A DNA stretch of 64,000 bases from Aquanectria penicillioides (GCA_003415625.1 PYIU01000002.1:3968001-4032000), one strand, 5' to 3'. Numbered from the stretch's first letter, positions 47,823 through 60,594 are shown. The notes: generated from the sequence alone by a model not told the origin. A program made the numbers and translations.

Positions 47823-48587
47823 GGTGATGGCGGAGGCGGATGAGAAAAGAGAGAAGAGAGAGGTCGCGGAGGATTGAGGAATGGGATAAAAGATAAAAAG
47901 CAAGAAGCCGGAATCAATTGAGATGCACAACGACCCGTTGGAGTGACGTCTGGTCGTGTCGTCTGTCGCTCTCACTCAAAAACGCAATTGCTTCACAATG
48001 AACCCTGCGATGAAGTCAACTCAACACGCATTTGGGGGCAGGGCGGCTTTGCTCTTATACAGAATTCGCCGGGCCGGTGACGGGACGACAGTGAGGAGAC
48101 GGCAGCGTGGAATGATAAGCCAAGTGCCGCCCATGTGGCAAGCTACATGCCAATGTGGGCATCTGGAGGGGAAGCCAAGGGGGGTAGCTGTCGCCAAAGC
48201 TCGCGGAAAGTGTGGGGTAAGCCCGGTCGCTCCTTCTACCTTCCTGACCCTTCTTACCCTTCTTGCCTGTTTCCCCCCCGATCTTGAGCCGATGCCGCCA
48301 TTTGCCGTCCGTGTTCATGCCGACCCACGCCGAACTGCGCTCAAGGGCCGAGGGCCAACTGGGAAAAGGTTAGCCTAGCCAACGGCATCAAGAGCCTCCA
48401 GACGGAGCCACTTGAACCCCGGTTAGTGGCCCAGAATGGCTGGTCCCTTATCTGCCTTCTCACTCGACCTCCCCATTTCATCCTGGCTTCAAACCCGCAC
48501 TTGAACAAGTTACTCACTTCGTCACTAACCCGCACCCGATACTGCGAGTGTCAAGACACATAGAAAAGAAAGAGAAAAAAAACCCCT

Positions 48588-48634
<47 letters not shown>

Positions 48635-49241
48635 CAATAACAACATAGGGCAGACATGCCACCTGGTACGTAATCGCGCCTCCATCTACCTTCCCTACAT
48701 GGTAGATAGCACAAATTCAGACAGCAGCCAGAGTCATGTGTTTGAGATAAAAGGGAACCGAAAAGATTGGGGCTCGGCAACTGTCTTGACTCTGAAAGTT
48801 TCTCTTCTAGGCAAGGTAACTAAGTTCGTGGATAACTACGTACCTAATCACCTTTTGAGACTGCTACAGATGGGGCAAGCACTGGCCTACGCAGGTAGGC
48901 TTTAAGAAGAACACGCAGTTTGAAAAATCAAGTTGAAAAAAAAATATCAATGCCTACGCCTTGCTCGCGAAATTCTGTCCTTAGCGACCGTTCAACAGCA
49001 CATCATCAGCACATGATGACGATGACGGCCTGGCCCTGACTTCCTCAAAATGGAATCAAGCTAATGCTCCTGTTATTGCTCCCTCGTTTTTGAAAAACCA
49101 GTAAATCGAAATTGGTATTCCCTCGGAAAAAGATTTTTTCCTTTTCTGTTTGTTTTATGGATTTTTTTTTGGCTTAGTTATCCTTCTCCGTCTGCTCAAA
49201 AAAATCATACAAGGCTTGCCCGCTGTCGCAAAGACATATGC
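47823..49241. other. Dehydrogenase 5' flank and calnexin 3' flank
   Basis: No gene is seen. An AAT trinucleotide array lies at 48588-48631. The region next to 49241 is the calnexin 3' untranslated region. Confidence 0.55.
48588..48631. repeat. AAT trinucleotide array
   Basis: About fourteen to fifteen uninterrupted copies. Confidence 0.95.
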
Positions 49242-51159
49242 TTACGACTGGCTACGGGTGGCGCGCTTGGTGGCCTCACCCTTGGCCTTCTCGGCACCGG
49301 TAGCGGTAGCCTCGGCGGCCTTCTCCTTGACATCCTTGGGCTTCTCCTTGGTCTTCTCGGCAACCTTAGCGGGAGCGGGAGAAAAGCCAAGACCGATGAG
49401 GGTAGCGAGGATGGCGAAAAGGGAAGCAAGGATGGCACCGATACCAACAGCGACCTCGGGAACAAACTTGACAGCCTGGATGGGGTCCTTCTGGGCAATG
49501 GTGACAAAGAGGTCGAGCTTCTCCTTGACGTAGAGGACGGGGTCCTCGGTGAACTTGAGATCCATAGGAGACTTGGGCTTGTCCTCAGCCTTGGGCTTCT
49601 CAGCATCGGCCAGAGCCTTCTCGACTGGGTGCTTGAGCTTGAAGGTCTCCTCAGCCAGCTTCTCGGCATCCTCAACGGAGTGACCAATGTAGATGTTGTC
49701 GAACAGAATGTCGCTCTGCATGGTCCAGATCTCGAAGCCAATCTATCGTACAGTTAGTATCCGCCATCTTTAAACATTGTGACTTTAGTGGGGTTGGACT
49801 TACAGCTCCCATGGGCTCGAAGTTGGCAGGGGTCTTGTCCTCGAAGTAGTCGGGGTTCTTGATCTTGCGGGGAGCCCAAGGTCCCTTGTAGTCAGGGTTC
49901 TCGACGAGAGGAGCAGACCACTTGCCCTTGTAGTCGGGGTTCTTCTTCATGGGCTTGGTCCAGGGGCCGCAGCCAGCGACATCGGCGCACTTGGGGTTGG
50001 GGACAGTGGGGGGGATCCAATCGCCGTCCTCCTCGTCCTCCCAGTCCTCGGGCTTCTCAGCCTTGGGGTCGGGGATGGTGACGGACTCCTCCTCGAGCCA
50101 ATCCTCGGGCTTGGTGGCCTCCTCGTCAACGACCTCGAAGGGAGCGTCCTCGTCCCAGTCCTCGGGCTTGGTGGCCTCGGGGTCGGGCATGCGAGCATCG
50201 TCAATCCAGTCCTCGGGCTTGGAGTCGTTGGCATCGTCAATCTCCGCAGGGGGGTTGACGGCAGGGGTGAAGTCCTCAAGAAGGTTGCCCTTCTTGACCT
50301 CCTCGTTGTTCTGCTTGATGATGTAGGTGTTGTCAGGGTTGACGATGAGGGTGTAGAGCTCGGTCGTCTTGACAATCTTGGCAGTGGGGGGAGTGCTCAG
50401 GTGCTTCTCCTCGTACTCGCCAGTCTTGGGGTTCTTGTGGTTGAAGATGAAGTGAACCTTGTTGGTATGGCCACACTTGTCAGGGCCGAACATGATGACG
50501 TAGGGGGTGGTGTTGGCGAACTCCTCCTGGTGAAGAGCCTTGTTGTCCCGGAGGAGCTTCAGGTAGGCACCGCCACACTCGAGACCGTCTATTGAAGCAA
50601 GTTGTCAGCATATTTGGCGTTCTCACCCATCATATTAGCTTGGGTCATCCTTACTCTGGAGCTTGACTTCGTACTGGACGACGAGGGTCTTGCCCTTGTT
50701 GTCAATCTTCTTGGGGAACTTGGCCGAGATGGCATGGTGGGCAGCAGGGTTCTTGACAACAAGACCCTTGTCACCTTCCATTCCCTTGAATTGGGAGGGC
50801 TCCTCGACAGCCCATTCGCCGACATAGGCCCATTCCTCGTCCTGGTCAGAACCAGAGGTGCCTTTCTTGGCGGTGGAGGGCTTCCATCGCTTCTCCCAAT
50901 CGTCGGTGAACTGCTCAAGGAAGTCGGCCTTGATGTTGGTAGGCTGTGGCGCGACTGGTTAGCATCCAATTGATCATCGTCTCGGGAACCTGCTTGCGAA
51001 ACTCGGTGGCTAGATACCACGGAATCGCGTCACGGAAATACGTACAGTGAAGGTAGGGAGCTCGGGGACAGAGGGCGCAGCCTCGCTGGCGACATCCTCG
51101 GCATGCACGCCGGCGAGAAGAGCCGCCGACATGGCAGCGGTGGCAGCGTTAAGCTTCAT
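49242..51159 (-). CDS. CNX1: Calnexin
   Basis: Exons 51159-51046, 50943-50655, 50588-49804 and 49742-49242 encode 562 residues. Calnexin is the ER membrane lectin chaperone that holds monoglucosylated glycoproteins during folding. A signal peptide spans residues 1-20. The lectin domain has [20 protein letters not shown] and [16 protein letters not shown]. The P domain (about 240-360) has repeated [20 protein letters not shown] and then GxWxAPxxxNPDYKG units, the hallmark of calnexin/calreticulin. A transmembrane helix lies at about 492-516 ([22 protein letters not shown]), followed by a Lys/Glu/Ala-rich cytosolic tail of about 45 residues. No frame breaks. Confidence 0.96.
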
Positions 51160-53151
51160 GATGCAGGTGGTGAAGGGGGAAGAAGCTCGGTCAACGGTTA
51201 AAGAGGCTTTGCGAGGTCGAACCCAGCGCGCGACGCAAGGGAAATGGTGGTTGATGGGGAGGAAGGCGAAATGAAACAAGAGGCAGACTTGGTGCGCCGA
51301 TTGCGAAAGCTGTCAGAATGACGCGACGGTAATTCCCAGCGCTCGTGGAGAGTAATTCCCAAGAGTGAGGTTGGCCAGGAAGGAAAGCTGAAGGTGAGAG
51401 AGAGGTGGCGTCTTTAGAAGAGTGGAGAGCTCGTTGCTGGCCAGTGTTGAGGACACGTAGGAGCTCTGGACGCCCAAAATTTCAGGGAGCTTATAGTGCG
51501 GGGCGGGCCAGCCAGCGGGCTCCGAGTGTGCATGTGTACCTACCGGGGCGGGCGGCAAAATGGGCGGAATAGGGCCCTGGGCCATGGAACAATCGAGAAG
51601 AAGGGCCATTGTTGCACACCTGGCGCTTCCGGCACCGCGATGCTGACGGAGTCTCGCTCAATTGGGAAATCAGGTGCGATGAAAAGTGTCCTCAATGACA
51701 ATGGATAACGTTGGCCTCGGGATGAATCCATCGTCACTACAGATACCTACTAATTAATGTGCAAGCTAGCATCGCCCGTGGCCTCAAGATTTAGTCGGTG
51801 GCATGCAGATGCCCCAGAAGCTCCCATCCGTCGCTAAATGGCCCTGATTCGCCAGGGCTCTCCCCACGAACCTGTCAAGGTATAAAGATAGCACTGGCAG
51901 CTAAACCGCCAAGTGCCGTCTCCCCACAGACCCTTCTACTTGGAGATGAGAGCGCAAATGTCCAACGAGGAGGGGGCCGTCGCCGATGAAGGCGACGGCT
52001 GAGGTTATCCCGCCTCGCTCAGGTCTGGGTTGCGCGGTGGTTTCATGGTCAGGCTTTGCGCCAGATGTCGGCTCAAGAGGCAACGTGGTAAAACTGGCGA
52101 ACTACCTCAGGGCATCGACAGACCCTAGCACTTGCTCGATTCGGAAAGTCGATGCTCCGTACTCCTTCCAGGTGGCTGAGTATCCCCCAAAGGAGATCAG
52201 GCTATCTGTACGAAGCTGAATAATTCTCGACATCAATTGCTGCTAAAGATTTGTTACACTAAAAGAAACTTTCTGAACTTGGCCCCAGCGGGAAGGAGTG
52301 AGGCGAGGCCAGGCCAGCACCGTTGTCGCAGGCTGGTTCCCTGCTTCTGCGTTTCAGGATCGATGCCGACTGGTGAATTGAGTCGAACACTTAGTAATCA
52401 TAAAATCTAACTTCAGACTTCATGCCAAGAAATGAAAAAGCCCATTGATCAATACTGGACCCAGCGTCTTGGGGACGGCCGCAAGGCGCAACAAGTTTCG
52501 TCGGCTGCAGTCTCTTGCTTATTGAGAGACAAGGCTTCGGAAGATGACTGAGACGATCAACGCAAATCCACGTGACTTTCTTTCACACAGCCGCGCATCT
52601 GCGACAAGTGGAGAGTAGACGCCTCTCGCAAGAGTCAAAAGCATAAAGACGCGTTTAAGCCTTGCATACATACGTGGATGGCGTAGCATCATCCCGTTAC
52701 CAAAGCATGTCTCGACTAATCGTCGACGAACGTTTTTTTAGTTAGATTTGTTGACGCTACGAACGGCTGGCTGCTCCTGATGCCGCTAGCGCGCATCATA
52801 GGCTTGTCATTTCATCAGGCAGGATGACAAGTAAAATTACCCGTGTCAGCAACAGATTATGGTCACACGGAGAGCTGGGACAAGCGCGCACGAGGTCAAT
52901 GGCAGAGACGATGAATTGAACAAAAGCATAGCCAAAGCATAGCCAAAAAGTATTTTATTCGTGCCCATGTACAGAGCAATATGAACTCAAGACGTGTCCC
53001 AATTTGTCCATGAATATAAAAAAACGACCCAACCAGAGGGTCATCCTCTCATGATGCCTAGCCAGACACCGAATCGCAATCCTATCATTACCGCGCTTCC
53101 ATACCCATTAAATCCTTCCCTTTAAAACTTGCCCAATTAAAAGCAGCCAAT
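51160..53151. other. 2 kb gene-free region between calnexin and a Ser-rich protein gene
   Basis: Calnexin 5' flank followed by non-coding DNA of ordinary composition and the 3' flank of the gene ending at 53152. I looked for an unfolded-protein-response element near calnexin and did not see a convincing one. No gene is supported. Confidence 0.55.
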
Positions 53152-53778
53152 TTAGAGGGCAAGAACAGCGGCGATGAGGCCGATGACACCAGCAGAGCCG
53201 ATAGCCAGAGCGGAGGCAGCGTTGCCGGAGCTAGAGGGGCTGGAAGAGGAGCCAGTGGAGGAGCTGGAGGAAGAACCGCCGGAGCTGGTCTTGGAGGCGT
53301 CGGTGGAGCCAGCAGCAGAGCCGGAGGCAGTGGCAGAGGCAGTAGAGCCAGAGCCAGCAGCGGAGGCCTTGGATCCGGAGGAGCCAGTGGACTGGGGGGT
53401 ACCGTCAACGGTCTTCCAGTAGTTGTTGGCAATGCACTCCTGGACACACTCGGAGTACTTCTTGGTGTCGGCCTCGGAGCCAGAGCCCTGGTCGCAGTTA
53501 CCAACACATTCAATGGTCTTGTTGGCCTGAGCATCGCTGGGGGAGGGGACCTAGAGGCATGGTGTTAGTGGGATGCTCGACCGAGGAACGACGACGGCGA
53601 CAGCAACGCGCCCAAGGGCACTTACAGTGATGCAGTGAGACTGGCAGCTGACATCGCCAGCGTCACACTTGTCAAGGCAAGCAATCTGGGAGGCCTGGGT
53701 GGCATCGACAGAGGCGGTGGTGGTGGCAGCGGAGGCCATGGCGGCGAAGCCAGCAACGATAGCGACGGAGAAACGCAT
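53152..53778 (-). CDS. Small secreted Cys-containing, Ser-rich GPI-type protein
   Basis: Exons 53778-53626 and 53550-53152 encode 183 residues. A signal peptide covers about residues 1-18 (MRFSVAIVAGFAAMASA). The next 75 residues carry eight Cys in paired spacing (CLDKCDAGDVSCQSHC, CVGNCDQG, CVQECIANNYW), then a Ser/Ala/Gly/Thr-rich stretch (about 105-160) and a hydrophobic end SALAIGSAGVIGLIAAVLAL that fits a GPI-attachment signal. It is probably a cell-wall or plasma-membrane protein. Function unknown. Intron GTAAGT..CTAG. No frame breaks. Confidence 0.83.
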
Positions 53779-56700
53779 CTTGATGGTTGAGAGGGTGTTG
53801 AAAATTAGAGTATTAGTCGTGTAAGTTGAAAAGCGAAGGTATCTCGAGATGAGAGAGCGAAGTAAAGTCGGGCTTCTAACGAGTGAAGAGAGACTGGACT
53901 GGACAAGCAAGGTTGGGGAAGAAGAGGAACATGTCGCGGAGAGGGTCGAAGCAGACCTTTAAAGGCAATCCACACCACACGCCCAAGGCACCCAGCCCGC
54001 AGCCAAGCTCAACCTCACCAGGGGAAAAAAAGGCAGCCAGAGAGTCAACAGACCCAGAAGGGGAGAGGTACCCAGGTTACCCGGTCCATCGGCCTGACTA
54101 GTCCGCTTGCTTGGCTGCTTGCTTTTCTTGTCCATGCGAGGAGCCACTGGCCGGCCGTCGGCAAGGATGGGGTGCCACAGTGGGCGCGACATGGCCGATC
54201 GACCGTGATGGGGGTGTCTGGGGAAGCCAGCCAGGCCTCAAATTTAAATTTGCAAGCCATGATCCAGCAGGCTAATTTGCTGTCCCTGTCACGCTTGGCA
54301 CGCTCCGGCCGTGGTCTGACCGGGGAGGGCCTGGACGAGCCGAGCGCCCTGCAATTCCGACGTGATGCAGATCGTGTGTGTGTGTGTGTGAGTGAGAGCG
54401 TGAGTGAGAGAGAGAGTGTGTGCACAAAGTTCTTTTTCTTTTTTTTTTTTTTTTTTTTTTTGGGCTTTCTGCTCAGACGTTTTCCGCTGGTGGTTGTTGG
54501 CAAGACTCTGCAGCTCACAGGAGGTGGTGGATTCTTGGTGTCGACTCCAGATGCGGTGGTTGCCATGGCCATGCACCATACTACACAGCACATGCACCTA
54601 CCTACCTGCGTACCTACGCTACATTGTAGTTTTTTTTTCTCTGCTGTATCCGTAGTTGCAGCCAAGCTGCGGGTGTGCAATCCGGACCCACGCCGTGGAG
54701 CTGGTGCTGTGAACCGCCCATGCATCATACTTCCGTCCTACCATCCCATGCCTCCATCTCATCCACTTCGCCCCCCAAAGCTCGTGTTGATGATGGGCCA
54801 TACCACCCTCCAGAAGAATGCACAAATCCGGCATTATATTGATACACACACAAGCACACACACACACACAAGTTATTATTATCCATTAGTGCGAGTAGTC
54901 CCGCGTAAAACTCCCAGCCTGCTCCTCCATGTGTTGTGTATGACGTTCCTGATAGCTTGGCGGCTACCTGCCGGCCCTAGCGTGGGATTCCTCCAAGGCG
55001 ATTGGAGTCAAACCATGTTTCAGGGGTGACCTCAGGGCCAGACATTGATCAGGGGGCGGTGGAGAGCAGCTGGAATCTCGCTCTCCGTCCACCGTCTCTG
55101 TGCGCCAGCCCATCAACAAACACCGGCGGCATCGCATCTGGTGGGTTTCTTTTTGCACGCGCCATCATCAAGAAACACAGGCGGGGGATCTGCGTCCTTC
55201 CCGTTGCGCGACCAAGGGGTAAGAAAGAAACTTGAATCATCTCAAGACATAATAAAAGGTTCAATGCTGAGACTGGTCCACTGGCCGACAGCTGGACTTT
55301 GCAAGCCCTGGCTTTGCACAACAGCCGGACACCGGCAGTTTGGACCGACCTGTGGCAAGGAGAATCTTGTCTCGCAGGCTGTGCATGGTTGTCCGGGTCG
55401 ACCGCTCGCCCAACGAAGCAACCAGGCATGTGTAAACGAACCAACCAAGACAAAATGAACCAACCAGCACAAACACTTGCATGGAGCCAAACAAGGAGCA
55501 TCAAAGCTGGGGTCGCGCTGGCCGCAAGTGGCGCGTCTGGCGACGGGCGCGTGTCCAACGCTGTGTGGGTAGTCGAGAGGCGACTCCTTGTTATGCTTGT
55601 AACGCCGTCCAGGTTTAGCTGACCATTTGTCCATCCAGAGCCCGTTGTGCTTGCATGAATACGAGGCTTGGGCCCCCCGGCGCTCGCCAACCCTCTCAGG
55701 CGCTACGATAGTATTGCTAGACCAGGATGCTGAGGCCAGTGGCTCATCCAGCGGCGCTCTCAGCTGAAGATGGCTCAGACGGCCGAGGGGGCAAGACGGG
55801 ACGGCGATGGGCTCAGCCTTTAGGCCTTGGCTTCTGAGAGCCTTTGGCGTGTGACGGACGGTCTGGTTTGAGGCGGTGGAACACTGGAAACGCCTGCCCT
55901 TGCTTGAAGGCGGCCCTGGCGTTTGCCTCGCAAACCCAGATACGGCCAAGCCTCTTCTTTTCAGCGTGAGACTATTTGCAGCTGATCCAAGCAGACGGGG
56001 GATGAAAAACGGACGGAGGCGGAAGCATTGAAAAGGCTTGGGTCTGGACGAATCATGGACAAAGCAGGGTAAGATGAGCTGGACGAGAGGACCTGGTTCA
56101 TGCGTCGAAATAACTCCCCTCTGCTTCCGAGACTTTGTGCCTGGCTGTGCCAGTGCTTTCTGTATGCGAACTCAGCCGTCCGATCTGTCTGTCAGTCATA
56201 AATTACACCAAGGGTGGAATGTCATCCATTGAACCCGCAAGGTGCTAATAAGGGAGCGGCACTCTCGTGTTGGCCCTGAAAATTATCAAGAGCCGAGGGA
56301 TCAGAACAGAGGAACACACGGACGGATATTCGGCTTCTCCGTTGTTAATCCTCTGAGAGTCATCCATGACCCCGTTCTGGGTTCATGAATTTGCTACGCT
56401 GGCAATCAGGCGGTGATGATCTGCTATTCATAGCTCGCCACATATCTAGTAGCCCCATCGTCCACCGTAGCATCAGACAGGGAGGGTGGAAAATTTTGAA
56501 TCTATCCTAGATGAAATCCCGTCCATGCCATCTACATACCACACTGGTAATGTCGGGTTGGTGTGCCGGAAACTAGTTGGCAGCGGATGAAGTGCAGGAT
56601 GGGGGCTCTGGAAACGACTGAGAAGCTCTCGGAAGCCCTCCATGCGATATCCCTAGTCTTACTGGGGGGCCCTCACTGGGGCTCACCAGGGCGCCCTGGC

Positions 56701-57531
56701 AGGTTCCCACTTCGTGCTTCCGAATGTGCCTGGATGACCCAGGTCCCGTGCAGGTCTACCAATCAAGGGCCCGTATCGTGGGTTTCCGTATTAAGGTTAG
56801 CCCAGCTAGGCTGGCATGACCTCACCAGTTGTCAAGGAGCCTTGCTTCTGCAGGTGACCCGAGTTCAAAAGGGCTCGGTTTTTTTTTTTTTTTTCGCTCT
56901 CCTCCAGCCGACGTGCCCAGTGGGGTTTCCCAACAGGCACTGCTTGATCACACTGTGGCCGGAGCTTTCACAGCGGCCTTACTCTAAATGAACTTGAATG
57001 GGCCTGAAGGACCAATTGCTCCACTTTTCGCTGCCGCCAGCTTCCCATTCGCCAAGCGGCCGAGGAAGCCGCAATTGGGCAGCACAGGAGCACACAGAAA
57101 GGAGCACAGGAGGTAAGGATCTTACAGGGGCTCCTCTAGCAAGCTCCGACTCGCCCATGACGGCCCGCCACCAACTGTGACTGGCTGCGACAGATGGGGT
57201 CGCAGATTTTGGGCAGGTGCGGCATCTTTGGTCGAAGCAACTGCCCATTTCCCGCCGTCAAACAGCAGACAGCAAAGCACGAATGAGCCATCCTGTGCAT
57301 TCTGACCTGACCTGACCTGACCTGAACCTCCGGCCACCGATCCGTGCTCTTTGCGCCGCCGCCGTCTCATCGGATCCCCGAATCGACTCTTGCCTTGCCG
57401 CCCTTGCGCTCGGCTCGTCCGACCTTCGTTTCGAATTCAGAGACAGGCCAATCTCGCCAGCCCGGCGCCCAGGCCCGTCCCGTGCCCCGAACTCCGTGCC
57501 CCGAGGTTGAGGTTGAACCGCCCGGGAAACA
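53779..57531. other. 3.75 kb gene-free region
   Basis: Divergent flank of the Ser-rich protein gene (-) and the dehydratase gene (+). It has GT/GA tracts and a long T run (54378-54462), a CA tract (54844-54870), a CCTACCTACC motif (54597-54606), a T run at 56880-56894 and an ACCTG pentamer array (57302-57325). Open frames on both strands at 55.0-55.9 kb overlap each other and show no domains. Confidence 0.6.
57302..57325. repeat. CTGAC pentamer array in the dehydratase 5' flank
   Basis: Four to five copies of a five-base unit lie about 210 bp upstream of the start codon at 57532. Confidence 0.9.
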
Positions 57532-58795
57532 ATGCCTTCCTTCCTCGACGAGAATGACGGACAGCGTCCCACTGGCGATGCCCTCATCACCTCCGATGAC
57601 CCTAACCACCCGGCCAACCTAATTCCTTCTCTGTGCGCCAAGTTCTGGACTTTGGGATGGGTCACCGGTACCGGTGGCGGTTGCTCTATCCGAGATGAGT
57701 ACGTCGTTTTTTTTTTCTTCCGTTTGTTGGTGGTGCAATTACCCCACGTCTTTTTTTTTTCACCCCTCATCTAGACGGACATGCATGCATGTAATAAGTA
57801 AGACCTGTATGAGCGCCCACAACCGCTCCTCAGTAATCCAAAGCATCAAGCGATGTATCATAATATCACCTCAGTGTTTATTCTTCGGTATTCCCAGTGG
57901 AATACCATCAATGCGCTTTGGTTTTGAACATATACCTGGCTTCAATTGAGGCTGGAGCGTGGTGCAATCAGACCATCATGACTTATCAATCCCCATCATT
58001 CTTTGAAACCTGCTTTGTCAATTGAAAACGGAAAAAGTCCAATTCTTCCTCAACGTGTCAATGAAATCAATGTCTACCAAAGCCATGCTCATACGTCTCC
58101 CTCCTTAGCGACCTCGTCTACATTGCGCCCTCCGGCGTCCAAAAGGAGCTCATGAAGAACACAGACATCTACGTCATGTCCATCTCATCTCAAGACAACG
58201 CGGCCGTCCGCCAAAAGCAGCAGCAGCGTGTCTACCTGCGCTCCCCTCCCTGCTACAAGCCTTCTCAGTGCACTCCCCTCTTCCTCGCCGCCTTCACCCG
58301 CCGCAAAGCCGGTTGCTGCATTCACACTCACTCTCACTGGGCCGTCCTCGTCACCCTTCTTCTCGAGGCTCAGGGACCCGGCAATGACAAGGTCTTCGAG
58401 ATCAACAACATCGAGCAGATCAAGGGCTTCGGCCGTGGCATGACGAAGACTGGAAACCTCGGCTACCATGACACCCTCCGCATCCCCGTCATCGAGAACA
58501 CTCCCCACGAGGAGGATCTGACGGAGTACCTTGAGGAAGCTATGGAGAAGTACCCGGACACCTACGCCGTGCTTGTTCGAAGACACGGTGTGTACGTTTG
58601 GGGCGACAACGTCCACAAGGCCAAGACCCAGTGTGAGAGGTAAGTCACGAGCTTTCATCAACATTGCGAGAAACAACCACTTATACTGACTGTCATCTTA
58701 GTCTCGACTATCTCTTCCAGCTGGCTGTTGAGATGAAGAAGCTAGGTCTGCCATGGATTAGCAATGTCACCCAGATCGCCCCCCAGCGAACTTAA
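57532..58795 (+). CDS. MDE1: Methylthioribulose-1-phosphate dehydratase
   Basis: Exons 57532-57698, 58109-58639 and 58702-58795 encode 263 residues. The enzyme is a zinc-dependent class II aldolase-fold dehydratase of the methionine salvage pathway. Motifs: [30 protein letters not shown] at the N-terminus, [12 protein letters not shown], the zinc ligands HTHSH at residues 128-132, [27 protein letters not shown], and the third ligand in [10 protein letters not shown] (His215). Intron 1 is 410 bp, several times longer than other introns in this window, and carries a 14-bp palindrome at 57779-57792. No frame breaks. The N-terminal extension before the aldolase fold is usual for fungal members. 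Confidence 0.93.
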
Positions 58796-59017
58796 GTCTT
58801 AGCACATGACGAGCACTCTTCAACTGCTCTGATGATGAATTATTTTAAGCGCATCTTTCAACAAGGCGTTATGGTCTCTCTTTAGCGTAGGTGGGTAGGC
58901 AGTAGTTGAATATCAAGGAGTTTATAGCGCCGATCGAGTATCCCAGATGGTGAATAAGTATGTAACCAGCAGCGACCTGTGAATGATTTTTATTTTAAAA
59001 GCCCATCTCTCCATCTC

Positions 59018-60256
59018 TTAGAGCTCATCCTTCGGTCTGTCTTGTTCTACTACACCCTCGGTCTCCTCCCACATTCTCTTCTTGGTGTTCCGGGCTTCAT
59101 CCACCTGGACCTCAGGGATGTTCCCTAACTCTTCGGCCTCATTAACAGCGTCCACGATCTTGTTGATCTCCTCTTGGACTGACTCTGCGCTCTCGGCTGC
59201 GGTCTCCTGGCCAACTTTTCCTGTGGGCACATCTTCGTTCGGTAGGCCTTCGACGGTATTCTCTGGGCCTCGCACCACCTCTGCCTTACCCGACTCGCCC
59301 GGTGTAGAGACCCCTTGTATAACCGCACTCCCTACTTTGACGCTCGTGCCGAAGAGCATCCGGATAGGGAGCCACAGCAACCACCACATCGGCCCGTAGA
59401 GGAGTCGTCGAAAGACCAGCCATGCGCCTGTTGCTAGGAGCATGTAGAACGTCGTTTGAAGATACCAGGTGTCGCTCTTCTGCGAGCGCAGCAAAGTGCC
59501 CAAGAGGTCCTTGGAGCTCGCCAACATGCCGTCGAGGGAGGTGTAGGATTCGTCGAGCTGTTTTAGTGCGGCTGATGACTCCGTCAGCGTCTGGTGCGCA
59601 TATTCGCTGCGTTCTAACTCGGAGGCGATGAGGGCGTGGGTCTGGCGCAAGGCGCTCGTCACGCTACTGCTGGCGCCAACGACCTGCTGGTCCTCTTCGG
59701 TGAGGCTCGAGTACTGGTCGTGTTTGGAGGAGAACTGGCGCGGGTTACGGATGGTGACGGAGGGTTGGTCGTCTCCAACGTGAGGGGAGCTGACCCCGGA
59801 TGCCGGTTGCGAATAAGATCTGATGAGCAGATCTCGTTCTAAACGTTGAGCTTGCGCGAGGTTATTCTTTGCTGACAGTCGAGCCTTTCGGAAGGACAGG
59901 CGACAGCTGTACATTATGATCAGACCACATAATCCTCCCTGCGAAGTGACGACGACTTACCTGGCCAGGTCCTTTCCAACCTTCTCGACGCCCTCCCGCA
60001 GCCGTTCTTTATCATGCTCTGCTCCGCGAAAATATTCCACCTCTTCCTGGAGAAGCTCCTGTTCCTCCTCGTCCTCCCTCAGAGTGGTCGCAATCTCCGC
60101 GCTGAGTTCGCCGCTGACGCTGCTCTCTTCATCGGTGGTGAGGGGCACAGAACCTGGGTCGAACTTGAGGGACCCCAGGCGATCAATGAGCTCCTTGAGC
60201 TGGTTGGTCGTCTCTTGCAAAGCTGTCAAGCGGTCTTGCAGGCCCTGAAATGACAT
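59018..60256 (-). CDS. SEC20: SNARE protein SEC20 with C-terminal KDEL
   Basis: Exons 60256-59961 and 59906-59018 encode 394 residues. SEC20 is the ER-resident Q-SNARE for retrograde Golgi-to-ER vesicle fusion, working with Ufe1, Use1 and Tip20. The N-terminus is coiled-coil (residues 1-100, rich in Glu/Leu). The SNARE region SSSVTSALRQTHALIASELERSEYAHQTLTESSAALKQLDESY lies just ahead of one hydrophobic segment (about 250-285: WYLQTTFYMLLATGAWLVF). A lumenal tail of about 110 acidic residues ends in KDEL, the ER-retrieval signal; yeast Sec20 ends in HDEL. The start is 338 bp from that of mL53 on the other strand. Confidence 0.92.
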
Positions 60257-60594
60257 TTTTAAAAATCCGATCAGTCTGCCGAGCTAGTAGGGAATTTATA
60301 AGCCTGTTCCCGTTTCGCAGAAAGTCGTCTTTGGGGGCGACAAGCTATTCGTTCGACAAGCTACCTTGTTGACGAAACGTGGTCCCTCAAGTGTCATGAC
60401 GTTGCAGTTGTCGAATCTGTCTGACCCCGCTAAGCCGAAATATGCAACTATCCGATAACGCCCTTGCATTCTCGTCTCCACGAAATTTTAGCATCACGAC
60501 TCACTGAGCGACATTGGACGACGACCCCCCAATCAATCCCACGACTCCCCAGCCTGCCATTGAGTCCCCCGCGCACCGCGCTCCCGTCGTCAAG
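60257..60594. other. Shared divergent promoter of SEC20 and mL53
   Basis: 338 bp separate the two start codons on opposite strands. No gene is seen inside. Confidence 0.55.

Noticed and set aside
47823..47975. Upstream start adding 51 residues to methylmalonate-semialdehyde dehydrogenase
   Set aside because: The extra part starts with acidic residues and a hydrophobic stretch, while the start at 47822 opens a clean mitochondrial presequence.
51160..51500. Unfolded-protein-response element in the calnexin promoter
   Set aside because: No convincing match to a known element was found by eye.
54172..55029. 285-codon plus-strand open frame
   Set aside because: It runs through GT/GA repeats, a poly-T tract and a CA tract, and codes poly-Phe and Ser/Glu runs; no domain is visible.
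55049..55949. Overlapping open frames on both strands of 200 or more codons
   Set aside because: They overlap on opposite strands, have no family features, no introns consistent with extension, and a Cys/Arg/Gln/Trp-rich composition typical of non-coding frames.
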